Positions 37,901 to 49,200 of a DNA stretch of 64,000 bases are shown one piece after another; the stretch's first letter is position 1, and each line of letters starts with the position of its first letter. This stretch comes from Aptenodytes patagonicus (taxonomy: Eukaryota; Chordata; Aves; Sphenisciformes; Spheniscidae). The stretch covers positions 130,368,969 through 130,432,968 of the forward strand of contig NC_134949.1 of NCBI RefSeq assembly GCF_965638725.1, in the 5' to 3' direction. The notes beneath the pieces were generated by a model that saw nothing but the letters and a program-made list of their open reading frames with translations, had not been told where the DNA came from and made no database searches. The translations under genes and the position numbers were made by a program.

Positions 37901-39423
37901 TCCTTTCGGACTGCCTTCCCTTATTTGGAGTTGCCATCATGCTGAGCAAAAAAGCATGACTGAAATAGGAGGTTCTGGAGCACCTTTTCAGTATGAGCAG
38001 CGAGAACAAAAAAAACAACAAACAAACTAGTTTTTAGACAGCACTTGATCAGTTTATGAATGGTGTTATAAGATGTGATTGCCTACAAGAGCAGGGGACC
38101 GGATTTGACGAAGCAGGAGGGACCTAGCCACTCAGCCTTCCTAAATAAGACCTAGATAAAAGCCTGAGTAACCCCAGTCTCAATAAACAAAAACAGACTA
38201 TGCGAAGGACATGGGAGGAAAAAACCAGACAATTTTCATTTTCTTTGGAACAAAATTAGCTCCACTCACGTATATTTGAGATGGCAGGAGCCCAAAGTAA
38301 AGGTTTGCATCTGGTCCGCTATTTGTGCTGTGCTGAGCCAGGATCCCCAACCCAGGTAACTCATTTTGGATCAGCCATGTTGGTGTTGCATAGGACGTAA
38401 GAGCCAAATTGATACAGAAAGAAGAATACAATAGCTTGGAGAGCTAGGCTGTAGCTTAGGCTGCACCTTTTCACAGTGCTGCAAGGAAAGGTGAGGCTTA
38501 TGTGCCGGTGGATTAACTGGATCTTGAATTCACACACCCGGGAATGAATGGCTGCACTTCCCAAAGCACTGAGCGACACTGCTGCATCTGGCAACTGCTT
38601 CCCACTCCCTCCACAGCAAGGGGAAAACTAAGGTGTGCCTCAGGCCCAGCATCTCCTGCCAGTCGCTGGGACAGAGCAACCAGTGCATCACACCACTCAA
38701 TTTTTGGCCCCGTGTCTAAACTAAGCAGGGATATGGAAACCCTCGTCAATATGCTTCAGTAAAGCAAGCCCAGGGTGGAGGATGCACAACTAAGAAGCAC
38801 AGAATAGCTGGGAAGTTCAGCCCCTTGGGCAGCTGGCACCAGCCTCCGAACACGGCCTGGCTATAAGTGGTCTCGCTGGAAGGAATGGGGCTAACCGTGG
38901 AGGAGGTCCCCCACCTTCTGCGGGCAGGCAGGACCCGGCTCTGGCTTTGCATCAAGAGCTTGGCAAGGGGCACAGCGGGAAGCCCGGAAGATTTAGCATA
39001 TTGTCTGTGCCAGAAATCTCAGCTGCACAGTTCTGAACACAAACTTTGTGTATCCTCGAAACAGTGAAGATAAGTAATTTTTGGGTTTGTTACACGTTTT
39101 AAATAGAGTGAGAGCCCTCAGCTATTCCAACACATTCCCTTTGCAGGTTCATTAATGAGACCTATGGGAATTGGATTGGGTTCTTTTTCACTCTGTTATT
39201 TGGACTGTGAGAAAAAAAATTGCAGAAAGGAGAAGCTATTTTCAAGCCAGGACTTTTTTTTCTATTTCAAAACTGAAATGTTTACCAGGCTTCTGCCGTT
39301 AAGTCCAGATATTTGGGGTATTTATTAGAGTTGTGCAGAAACTAGTCTAGATTTTTGTGTGTGGTTAATTTTACCTAGATCTCTGTGATCAATTATTTAC
39401 ATTGCTTTTTTAAACATTATTTT
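37901..39423. other. Non-coding stretch, no gene recognised
   Basis: No gene, RNA gene or assignable transposon was recognised; only short chance frames. Confidence 0.5.
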
Positions 39424-39465
39424 ATGGTATGAAAATAATATTTCATGGTATAAAAATAATGTTTC
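39424..39465. repeat. Two diverged 21-bp tandem units
   Basis: 'atggtatgaaaataatattt' is followed directly by 'atggtataaaaataatgttt', with two differences in the aligned 21 bp. A third, weaker unit (about 39474-39492) may follow. Confidence 0.6.
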
Positions 39466-39599
39466 AGTTCATGTGGTATTGAAACAATATAGTACTTTTA
39501 TTTTGTTCAGAGTGCTTTGTAAGCATTAGTGAAATGAATGTTAGGGTGCACTTGTGAATTAGGCAGTACACCCCAATCACAGTGACATGAAAACCAGAT

Positions 39600-39905
39600 C
39601 TCCCTCCCAAATGGTTTTGCACCAGTATAACTATTTTGATGAGGGGGGATCATTTTTACCAGGATAATAAAAGCTCCACAACCCCCAAGCCTGGTTGCAG
39701 TTATACCAAAAATGAAAGTCCTGTATCTGGGTCTGGCTGTCCCCCAAATACTGGTATCAGCACTCCTCCGCTGACTCTAAACTGGCATAGGCCAGGTCTT
39801 GGTTTTCAGCCTGTTACATCAATACTGATGTAGCTAATGCGCGACAGATGTCGTGGTGAAATCATAGATCCATTGAAGTCACTGGCAAAACTCCCGTTCA
39901 TTTAA
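39600..39905. repeat. Old amniote repeat fragments
   Basis: It contains 'ttgcaccagtataactattt' and, further on, 'ccattgaagtcactggcaaa' followed by 'actcccgttcattta'. Phrases like 'ccattgaagtcaatgg...aactcccattgacttc' and 'accagtataact' are frequent in old repeats of birds, turtles and crocodilians. Copy limits and family cannot be fixed by eye. Confidence 0.35.
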
Positions 39906-40770
39906 ATAGTCCCAAGGCTTTGCTCAGCACAATTTAGGCTCCATGTGCAACACCCAAAACACAGGTCACCCCTGGTTACAACATGGCTGTTTCCCCAACC
40001 CAGGAACAAGATGATCAGAAAGCGGCAGTGTGCAGAGCGTCTGGATGTGCTCCTGTAACTGACGTCCTCAGGCATTTGCACATGGTGGGCAAATCCAGTG
40101 GGGGCAATTGCCAGAGAAACACTTCTGCCCACCACTTCTTTTCTGCCATCCTGCAACATCCATGTGACACCTACAGAAGTCACTGTAGTGGGCAAGCAAA
40201 GCTTTAGCTAGTTTTGAGGCAATTTAGTATTGAAAGGGAAGGAAGAAGAGCTGGTAGTGCACTAACTTTCAGCTTCCCACTGGCTGCCTACCAGATGCTT
40301 GGGGACTGGAGGCCTGGAAACCTTGACCCCGCTGTGTGGGGTTTCATTGGTGGTGCAGGCCCGGGATTCAGTGCACAGCCTCTGGGAATCATGGGGAAAT
40401 CACACTGCAGTCACATTCCCTGAGCCAGGAAACAGGCACAGATGCCCATGGACCACCTGCACTGCCCCATTTTTCCATGCTTTGAGCTGTGCGTGCCTCT
40501 GTGTCCTGTGCATGGTTATGCAAACAAAAGCAGCCTGTGCTGTGGAGCCACAGTCCCAGCTCTGTCCTGTGTGCGGGCATAAGAAAGGCTGCTCCCTGTC
40601 TCCCTTAGGGAAAAAAAAACAGTCTGGATTTTTTTTGGTGGCCCTCCTTGAAGCAGTTTGCATACCATAAGCAGCATGCTTACCACTCTCTGGGAATCCA
40701 TGGGAGATGTTGATTCCGCAGCAAGCACTAAGAAGAGAGACCATCCACCTCTGTATGGGCTGATCTGCTG
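39906..40770. other. Non-coding stretch, no gene recognised
   Basis: Short unrecognised frames on both strands; no repeat recognised. Confidence 0.45.
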
Positions 40771-40870
40771 AGAAACAGCATCATGTGCTCTGGCTAGGTT
40801 TTGCGATGCAGTGGTGCTTTAGAAACAGCATCATGTGCTCTGGCTAGGTTTTGCGATGCAGTGGTGCTTT
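40771..40870. repeat. Perfect 50-bp tandem duplication
   Basis: Positions 40771-40820 and 40821-40870 are identical over all 50 bases, starting 'agaaacagcatcatgtgctc' and ending 'gcagtggtgcttt'. The unit is complex, not simple sequence. Exact identity means a recent duplication, a polymorphism or an assembly artefact. Confidence 0.97.
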
Positions 40871-41294
40871 TGATACCCAGTTTGTTTAAAGCTAGGCAGG
40901 GTATCTCTGCCATACACTGTGGTGAAATCAGAACCTACTGCACCCCTAAGGGAAACTTCTTTTATCATTAAAATAAACCAGCCAGCATTATGCGCTGCAA
41001 CGGCAAAGATTAGGCCTCTGTTTTCGGCAGAGGCAAAAGCTGAGTGCTAGACTGTCATATCCTCATGCCAGTTCCTATCCCCCACCTCAGTCCTTCCAAA
41101 GTGCTGCAACAGGAAAGTTCAGCAGAGGGAAGGGAAGGCGGCAAGTCCAGCCCCACCGTGTATGAGCAAAAGTCCTTAACAATGGGAATGCCAGCTGGAG
41201 TGAAACAGATAGATCACCAAGGCGGTATGGTCTGGATCACTTAATGAGATGGGTACAAACCCAGAAATGTATCTCTCTATGTAGTCAAACACTA
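40871..41294. other. Non-coding stretch
   Basis: No gene or repeat recognised between the tandem duplication and the CR1 remnant. Confidence 0.45.
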
Positions 41295-41875
41295 GGACTT
41301 ACATCCAGAAACAGAATACAGACCATAGTCCCAGGACTGCAGGGAACTCCAGATCTAGAGAGGATTGACCCTGAAAAAGATGAGTGTGTCTAACAGTTCA
41401 AGAAGGTTGTGCATGAGGTGAGGATGAATCCAAGAAGGCCACAGAACAAAATGACTAAGTACTGGAAAATGTGGCTTGAAGTGACAGACTGGAGAAGACA
41501 CTCCATCTGTTTAGCTTAACGACGACAAAGTTGAGAGGATGACTTGATCACAGTATCTAAGTACTGACATGGGGAAGAGAAATGTGATAATAGAAGGCTT
41601 TTCAATCTAGCTGACACGACTATAATATGATCCAACTGGAAGTTGGAAGCCAGACAAATTTTGACTACAAATAAGGTGCAGATGTTTAACAGTGAGGGTA
41701 ATTAACCAGTGGAACTAATTACCAAGGACTGTGGGGACTATCACCAACAACTTTAAATCAGGATTAGATTTCCTCCTCCCTCCCGCCAAAGATGTGCTCT
41801 AGTTCGTTCAGGAATGAATTCAGAGAAGTCCATCATTGCATATGTTATTCAGGAGCTCGGGTTAGGTAATCAAGC
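41295..41875 (+). mobile_element. Ancient CR1 LINE remnant (turtle/crocodilian-like type)
   Basis: This is a + strand CR1 3' portion of an older lineage than the copies at 31-34 kb. 'gaccctgaaaaagatg' near 41367 matches the EKDLG region of ORF2. From about 41500 the text runs 'tccatctgtttagcttaacg', 'gatgacttgatcacagtatctaagtac', 'ggcttttcaatctagctgac', 'ggtaattaaccagtggaact' and 'gaattcagagaagtcc'. These are degenerate forms of the CR1 ORF2 C-terminus and 3' UTR type abundant in turtles and crocodilians. About 400 bp of the ORF2 C-terminal region between 41370 and 41500 appears missing, and many indels are present. The copy is long dead. Confidence 0.75.
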
Positions 41876-43829
41876 CAGCTCACTCTGCATTTGCAATCCG
41901 CACCCTGCGATTCACTGGCCCTCAGAGTACCTAGACACCGTGCAGAAAACCCGCAGCGCCTGTCCAAACTAGCTCACGCTCTTCATTTCATACCCCCGGC
42001 AGTTAAGTAAGGGGACAAATGGGTAAGAGCGGGAGGAGAAGGGTGTGGGCGATGGGATCATAGATCCCCTTCGTGAAAGCCTGTGCATTATCTCGGTGAT
42101 TCAGTTACTTCTTAAAAGACATAAAAAGAATGAAAGAATTAAGACAGCAAATGTAATTGTCTGCCCTGCTAAAAGCATTGCAGACAAAATGAGCTTTCAG
42201 GAAAGATACTGATAAAGTGTGCTTTGTGTTCCTCCTCCTGTGGCCGTGCTGAATTTGGCCAGGGCAAGGAGCACCCTAAAACTCAGCAGAGGAAGAAGCA
42301 GCCCCCGTCTGGAGTGAAGTCGTCCTGGGGAGCAGCAGTGAACCAATGCATGGCTCCTGGCCTGCCAGTTACAGGCAGCGGAACTGCCACCATCCACGAT
42401 CAGGTCCACGTGGGCATCCGATCTAAGAAAACAAACAGCCCAGCATCAGCGAAGTCTCGGGTGCGGTGGCCAAGAGGAAGGCATACTAGCTGGCCTGGGG
42501 GCCTGTGATGGATGCAACCCTGGCCAGGACTCGCACAGTCCCTGGTGAAACCCCTTCTGCACCCCAGCTCCGACCTGCCTGCTGCTGAGAGGCTGTGGCT
42601 GCAGAGCCACGTCGGCCCCTCAGCTGAGCTCAGGGCAGACGGAGGAGAGGCCAGCATGTGAGACAGGGTATAGACAGCCTCTCCCCTGCCGTCAAATGGG
42701 TGAAATCAAGGAAAGACCAGAGGTGTTTGCAGTTTTGATGTAGCAGCAATTCTCCCTCCCGACATGGTCGTGGTGTTGGCCCCATGGCAGGACCCAGGGC
42801 CTGGGCAGGGCGCAACCGCAGCTGGGGGACAGAGAGACTAGGGGGGCTCTCCCAGGCAAGGCGCAGTGTCACCCTGGCTCAGGGTGGCCCCGCCGGCCTT
42901 CCAGAGCTTTCCAGGGCCTTCCAGGACCTTCTCCAGCCCTGCTGACGTTGAATATAGCCCTCTCAGAAATGAAGTAGCCGAGCGGACGCTGCAAACACCC
43001 CGTTCGCCCCGCAGTCCCGTCCCCCATGTCTCTTGGCTGTGTCTCTAGCGAGGCCTGGACATGCCCTCTGCCGGGAGCAGGCAGGGCAGGCAGGGCCGGG
43101 GGGGAGGGCTCCTCAGCTGCCTGCTCGCACCTGCCGGCGCTCGCAACTGCAATTAGTTGCACCCAGTCGAAGCCAAATTGAGGCCCCTTTCAAACCGTAA
43201 CTCTGTGCGTTTTGTTTCCAAAGGGAAGTTCATCTTTTATGTGCATGCAAAATGGATAAAACCCAAGGAACTTTTTTTTCCCTCCCTTCTCTCAGTCAGG
43301 CAGGGATTTGTTTAAAAAAACCACTGCTGTGGCAGGGAGATGCAGTGGTTCGAGGTTTTTAGTGATCCTTCTTTTGTGGCTTGGGAAAGGTTGTTTTTTT
43401 CCAAAGAGCGGGCTCGGCGTGTGGCCTGCTTGCGGTGAGGGGTTCCCCGGTGTGGGTGGGCGAGCTGGGCCCCCTGCCCCGTTTGGGAAGCCTGTCCCCT
43501 CGCCCCGAGTGAGGAGAGGATGGGGTTGGAGGGGATGCACTTCTGCTGCCTGTGGGGAGGATACATGCCCCGGGGGCACAGCAAGCCCCTCTCAGGAGCA
43601 GCGTGGGTAGGGACAGACCCACGCAGGGCAGCCTTTCCTTTGCCCTCCGGCTCTTTCCCTCCTCCCTCGCTCCTCTGCATTGTTTTTCCTGCATCCACAT
43701 CTCCATTCACCCATGTGTGGATCCTCCCTTCCAAGGAGGCTGCTGGTGCTGCCGGCGCGGTGGTCCCCAGCCCTGCTGAATCAGTTCATCCGAAGGCAGA
43801 GCTCCCCTCTGGGTGACTGACAGGAGGTG
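41876..43829. other. GC-rich non-coding stretch with CpG patches
   Basis: GC content rises from about 42480. CpGs are fairly frequent at 42960-43145 and 43420-43510. The GC content opens many overlapping frames (up to 140 codons), none with a recognisable domain. A promoter or first exon cannot be excluded, but no TATA, start or splice evidence supports one. Confidence 0.45.
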
Positions 43830-44180
43830 CTGATTCAGTGGTGTGCGGGGGATCCGGCAGCAACCACATTAAGAGGATTTATAAAAGAGATAAGGCGCAG
43901 TGCTGAGCTTCCCTTGGTAATCGTGCAGCACACAATTCGGGACTGCACGGGGAATTTCGGCGCGGCTGACAGGTACACAGTGCTGATCCAATTGTCCTTA
44001 CAGCCGTTATTAGCCAAAATAAGGGGCAACTGGAATTACAAATGATTTCTGGGTAAATGCTTAGCTCTGATTCTGAATGATCTCTCAGCAATAATCCACA
44101 CGTAATCCTCAATACAGAGAGTCTGCTTTAAAGGCGGCTCCATTCTGAGCAGGCCTCAATAATGCATGGATGTCCTGATT
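43830..44180. promoter_or_regulatory. Enhancer-like block (possible conserved element)
   Basis: About 350 bp of high-complexity sequence without repeat words: 'gatttataaaagagataagg', 'ccgttattagccaaaataag', 'ggaattacaaatgatttctg', 'caataatccacacgtaatcc', 'ctcaataatgcatgg'. It has several TAAT/ATTA cores and TGATT words, as expected of homeodomain-bound enhancers. The call rests on pattern recognition only. Confidence 0.3.
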
Positions 44181-46029
44181 CACAAAATAAAGGGGAGGAG
44201 GAAATAGGAAAGCCGCATTTGTTTTACAGTCTTTTTTCTGGGTTGAATAAAATTTAGGGAAGTGCGTGATCACATACATACCATTTATTAAGAGAAGATT
44301 ACCTGGTTGGTAGTTATTTCTTTGGGAGAATAATTTTACACTACGATGACCATGTATGACTGTCTCAGGCAGGTCTGATGTATCTAGAAAATAAACAAAC
44401 AAACAAAAATCTCCTGTAATGACTCAGTTTGTGATATTTATTCTTCAGAACACTGGGGTTTTTTTGCTTTCAATGGAGAAAGTCAGAAACTGGGTAGCTG
44501 CGGGGACTTAACGTGAGGGAACAAGTGCGCTGATGGTTAGCACCTTCTCTCTTCTCCTCTGCATGTGCTGATGTGAAAGATTGCCTGATCCAGTGGCACT
44601 TACGCAGCCCCATTAGCAGGGCACCTGAGTGCCCTGCAGTCTTTGGTGCATTGGTTGGCCTCATCGCAGGCCCATGAAGTGAGGCAGGAAAGTGTGCTGC
44701 TCCCAGAGGCACAAATCCCAGAGAGGAGCAGGTGCCTCCTCCCTACTTCTGTGTCCATATCCCTGTAATCCTGGCCATAGTCTGGCACCTGGCCCTGACC
44801 CCGGGTGCTGTGAGGCTGGGGTTGAGCCCAGGTGCCCAGGGTCTGAGATCTGAAGCCCCGTACGTGGTCAGCAGCATCACTCCAGGCTCATCCTTCCTCT
44901 CCCCAGCTCATCCCGTCAGAGCGAGGCATGGGGAACGCCATAAAAGAGGTGGCACTGCAAGAGCAATACTTCCCAACACAATCCTCTTGCTCTTCACGAT
45001 GCTGAGCCCTGCTGTTCCCTCAGAGGGCTGCTGTGTGCAGCAGGAGGGAGGGCTGCAGGCAGGATTCAGGTCTGAACTACCTGTCATTTGCACATGTATA
45101 AAACTAGAACCATAGGCTCCCAATTTGTACTGGAGTGAGACCAGAGCCGGAATGAGAGAGACAGTATCTCCAAGCCCATCTACTCATTTTGGGTGCCTTG
45201 TGCTGGCATGAGACCAGGGCTGGGTTTTCAGAAGGTCTAATTCCTATTAGCACTCGCTCGAGCACTCATGACTTGCTATTTATCTCCTTTGAAGAGTGCT
45301 CTTCCTATAACAACTTGATTGCCAGAGAGTGGGCACAGAAGAGTTTGAGTCTGCAACAATTACTTGTGTGAGTAATCCTTGGTTAATCCCGAGAGGTTTT
45401 ACCTGGCTGACTAAGGACTCTCAGAATATCACCAAACCCTTGGATACATCCTCTAAAAACATTTTTGGCCCATTGCTTCCTCTAGGACTTTCAAGGGGAC
45501 TGGAATAGGTTTTGTAATCTCTGGTATACCTTAATTAACATCCCTGCGACATTTTAAACAACAGGCTCAGCTCTTGGCTATACAATAGAGAAATGTTGGA
45601 AATGATATCTGTTCGTCGTGAATCATATTCTCCTAGCTACCTGCTACAGAGGGGAAAGGAGGCCCTGCCAAATGCCATGGAAAAAAATTTAATCTTTCCC
45701 TGCAAGCAAATTCTGAAAAAGCAAATAACATTTTCATAGTTTGTTTACTCATTTGTTCCTTAAAAGAGGCAAAGGAATCTGTGAATCAGAAGAATTTCCA
45801 TCTCAAAAATTGCTTTGGCAGCCAGTGGCTTGTAATTTAAGATTAAGTGATTGAATTTCATGCAGCCTTGCTTAAAATTCACTGCCCCACACACTATCAC
45901 CATATGCATAAAACCCCCCACACAACAGCCCCCCCCCCCCAGCATCTATAACATCTACTATAAGTCAGTAAAAAAATGTCCAATCAGCTGGGAGGTCACA
46001 AAATGTACTTAATAAAGATGTCGTCTGCA
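44181..46029. other. Non-coding stretch, no gene recognised
   Basis: Contains an AAAC-rich stretch near 44391-44407 and a C12 run at 45929-45940. No gene recognised. Confidence 0.5.
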
Positions 46030-46240
46030 TGACTGCTGGATTTTTCCCCTCACAGCGTTTGCAGCCTATCAGGCAGTTTCCATTCCGATGCAATGCCAGT
46101 GCCCGGGCTGACTTCAATCAGGCTGCACAAATCAGCGGAGCAGAAATGCCTCCTTCCCTCCATCACCTGAAGCCAATGCTGATTCATCTCTTCAGACCCA
46201 TTCCTCCTGCCCCTCCTCTGAATTTGCTGATTGCTGAATC
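46030..46240. promoter_or_regulatory. Enhancer-like block (weak)
   Basis: A complex stretch with 'ttcaatcaggctgcacaaat', 'gccaatgctgattcatctc' and 'tttgctgattgctgaatc', that is, repeated TGATT/AATCA words without transposon similarity. It is followed by a T-rich run (46242-46265). Confidence 0.2.
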
Positions 46241-46241
46241 A

Positions 46242-46265
46242 TTTTTTTTCCCTTTTTTTTTTTTT
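46242..46265. repeat. T-rich homopolymer run
   Basis: T8, then CCC, then T13. Confidence 0.85.
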
Positions 46266-49200
46266 CTCCCTTCCCCCTGGACCGAGTGTCCCGCGCTGAA
46301 TGCAACGCGCTTCGTTTCCAGATCTGACTGAAAGGGAATATGGAAATTAATTGGCTCAGGCTGCTCGCAGCCTTTTACACACGCCTGTACTCCGTGAGAG
46401 GTGCCGTGCAATTGCCTTTCCATTGTGGCTCCCCACCAGCCACCTGTCTCCTTGTGCGCGCTGCCGCGGCTGCTCTCAGCCTGGGCACTGGAGGTGGATG
46501 TCCCCTTCCTCTCCCTATTGTGCAAGAGGGAGGGCAGCTGGCAGGGCTGTCCTCGTGAGGACTGGAACTACCCCCGTTTGACTCAAAATAGGCCAGATTT
46601 AGTGAATCCTCCAGCTTGCGGTAAATAGCGTGTGACTGGTGCTTTGGCGAGGGCTGCAGAGAGATGTTGTACAGTGCAGTGTCACTTCTGTTGAAATGGT
46701 TATTTGTTCTCGCTGCTGGAAACAGAGCCCAGTTGAAAGAGAGCAGCCGGGGAATGTCCCTCTGCCATGGGAGGGGGGTACCGGGACCCTTGCAAGTTGG
46801 AATATAATCTGGCTCCACAGATACGCTCCATCCCAAAGATTTTCACGCCTAGGTTTCTATCTTCCATTGGTTTCATACCCAATTTTCTCATGGGGCTTTC
46901 TCCTGACTGTGGAGAATTTGGGTTTCCCTGGTGAAGTTGCCCTGTGTCTTGGATGCGGGAATGTTATTACTACCATTGCAGAAGCACGGACTGAAGATGG
47001 TGGCCCTGCTGCCTCATGCTGAGCACTGCACACTGTCCTGAGGAGCGGCCCCATGGCCCTGTGGAGCTTTTCCAGCTCCGTGAAAAAGACAAAGCTGGGT
47101 AGAAAGAAGGCCTTATCTCCATGTCATGCACGGGGAGGCCTGAAGGGAATAAGACCTTACAGCCAGCCAAGCAGGAGGGCGATGTCAGGCAGGCCAGGAG
47201 CACCTACGTAATGGGGGGAGGAACGGAGACCCATGGCTCAGAGACACAACCGCTCCAGGGCTCTGGGAGTACCCCAGCACTTGCTGGAGGGCAATGGGTT
47301 CCTTTGAAGGCTGGATGGTACAAAATCGACCCCGACTCAATCCCTTGCTGGAAAGGCAAAGCTGAGCTCTAATATTCAGCTGAATATTGGTCATTTGTGC
47401 TGATTGTTTTTTCTTTGGAAGCACTTCAAAAAGTGGCTTTGAGAGTCCTGAAGAAGGACTTCTGTGCCCAGAAGCTTGTCTACTTTTCCCATCTATAATC
47501 AGCTGGTCTAACAAAAGATGTTGTCTCTACACACAGACTTTGTCTTACCTATGTCCTTTGACCATTACAGTCACCACAAAACTACTTTGAGGTTGCTAGG
47601 GCATTTGGCAGGAGATCAGTGGCACGAACACTACAGAAGTCTTCAGCTGCCCCAAACCAGGAATAAGAATATTTAGGTAGAGACACCCTCACCTCACCTA
47701 TGGCATCAGCCCTTGTGTCCTCATCTCAACAGGCTGATGGTATGAGCCCCACTAGGTGCTCGTGACTCGTTTGTATTTGCAGGGGCTCGGGATGACTCAG
47801 ACTCTTGCAGCACTGTAGGTCTGATGCTGCCTGTGATGTCCCTGGCATGACGCCCATCTTTCTCTTCCATCTTTGAACTGCGTCTTGCCCGAGGAGTCGT
47901 GGCCTACAAGAAGGACTACTTCCTATTATTAATACAACAGTAAGAAATGAAAGAGCAGGCACATTTATAATGTGCTATCATTTATGGAGAAGACACAATC
48001 TCAGGCACACTGGATGTCAAAACCAAATGAGAAACTTTTCTTCTAGTTTTATCACAGTTTCTCCCAGAGCCACTGCTACTTACATTCTGGAAATTTACAG
48101 GATGAAGGATTTTGTCATGATATCTAATTCTAATCTGAAGTGATTTACTGTTAAGTTGAAAATCAAGCCTGTACATATCCCCCTCCAACTGGTTTCTATG
48201 ACAGTTTCTATTAACCATAAAAATGTCACTTGCTAGGAAGTATCAGCCTTCTTATGGGCTTTGCAATCATCACTACCAGATGCACACTTACTGAATGGAA
48301 TAAATAATAGTCTCGTACAATTAGCCTAGGATGCAGGACATGTCTGGCTAGTGTTCTTGGCTCCAAAGTGAAGTTTTCACAAGCAAACCCATATATCAAG
48401 AGATGAGGTCTATCTAGATTCTCTGGAGTTCTTCAGAACTTGAAATGTTGTAATGCCTTATGGATAAAGCATAGTGGTATATAAACTTAGGCTAGCAGTT
48501 TTGGTGCATATCTTTGTGGTTTCAGTCTGTATAAGCAACCGAAATACCCATTTTCCATTCTTCTGATCCAGTACAAAAATTAAATCGTGTCTATTCTGTG
48601 GCTTATAATGCATTTTGAAATACACTAATAGCTCTGTGGCATTTCCTGCCGTTGCACAATCACAGTAAACCTGGTACTGTGCGGATGCACCGTATACACT
48701 CTGTCCCCATTTACCCTTCAAGGAAATGACACGCAGAGCCTTTCTTGAGACTGGGGGTGCGGATGAGGGCTGCCGTCCGTGGGATGTGTTAGCAGTGTTG
48801 AGACACAGATTTGAATTAATCTGGTCCTCAGGTATGAGCTGAAATGAGAGTTTGGGTTTGCGTCATGCTCTGCCAGAGATCTTAGCCATTACACTCAAGA
48901 TCTCCGCTGTTGGCGGGGAACTCGAGAAATCAGCCTGAATCACGAAAATGACATTTCATTGGTCCCCGCATTTTAAGCCATATTCTGAAGAGAAGTCATA
49001 AAGAAAGTTGTAACCTGGACCTTCACTGCTGTCTTTGCATCTGAGGATTGAAATCCAGGGGGCTGCAGAGCTGAAGTGGTGGATTTGGACTGCATGAGAC
49101 ACATTACTCTTGCAGCAGCAGAAGCCTTGGAGCCTTGCAGCAGAAGAAGCAAGAAGCCTTGTTTTCACCTGCCTACAAGGACAAAGTCATATACTGCTCT

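Noticed and set aside
42869..43734. Overlapping open frames in GC-rich DNA
   Set aside because: Frames are open on both strands at once and rich in P, R, G and A, typical of chance in GC-rich DNA.
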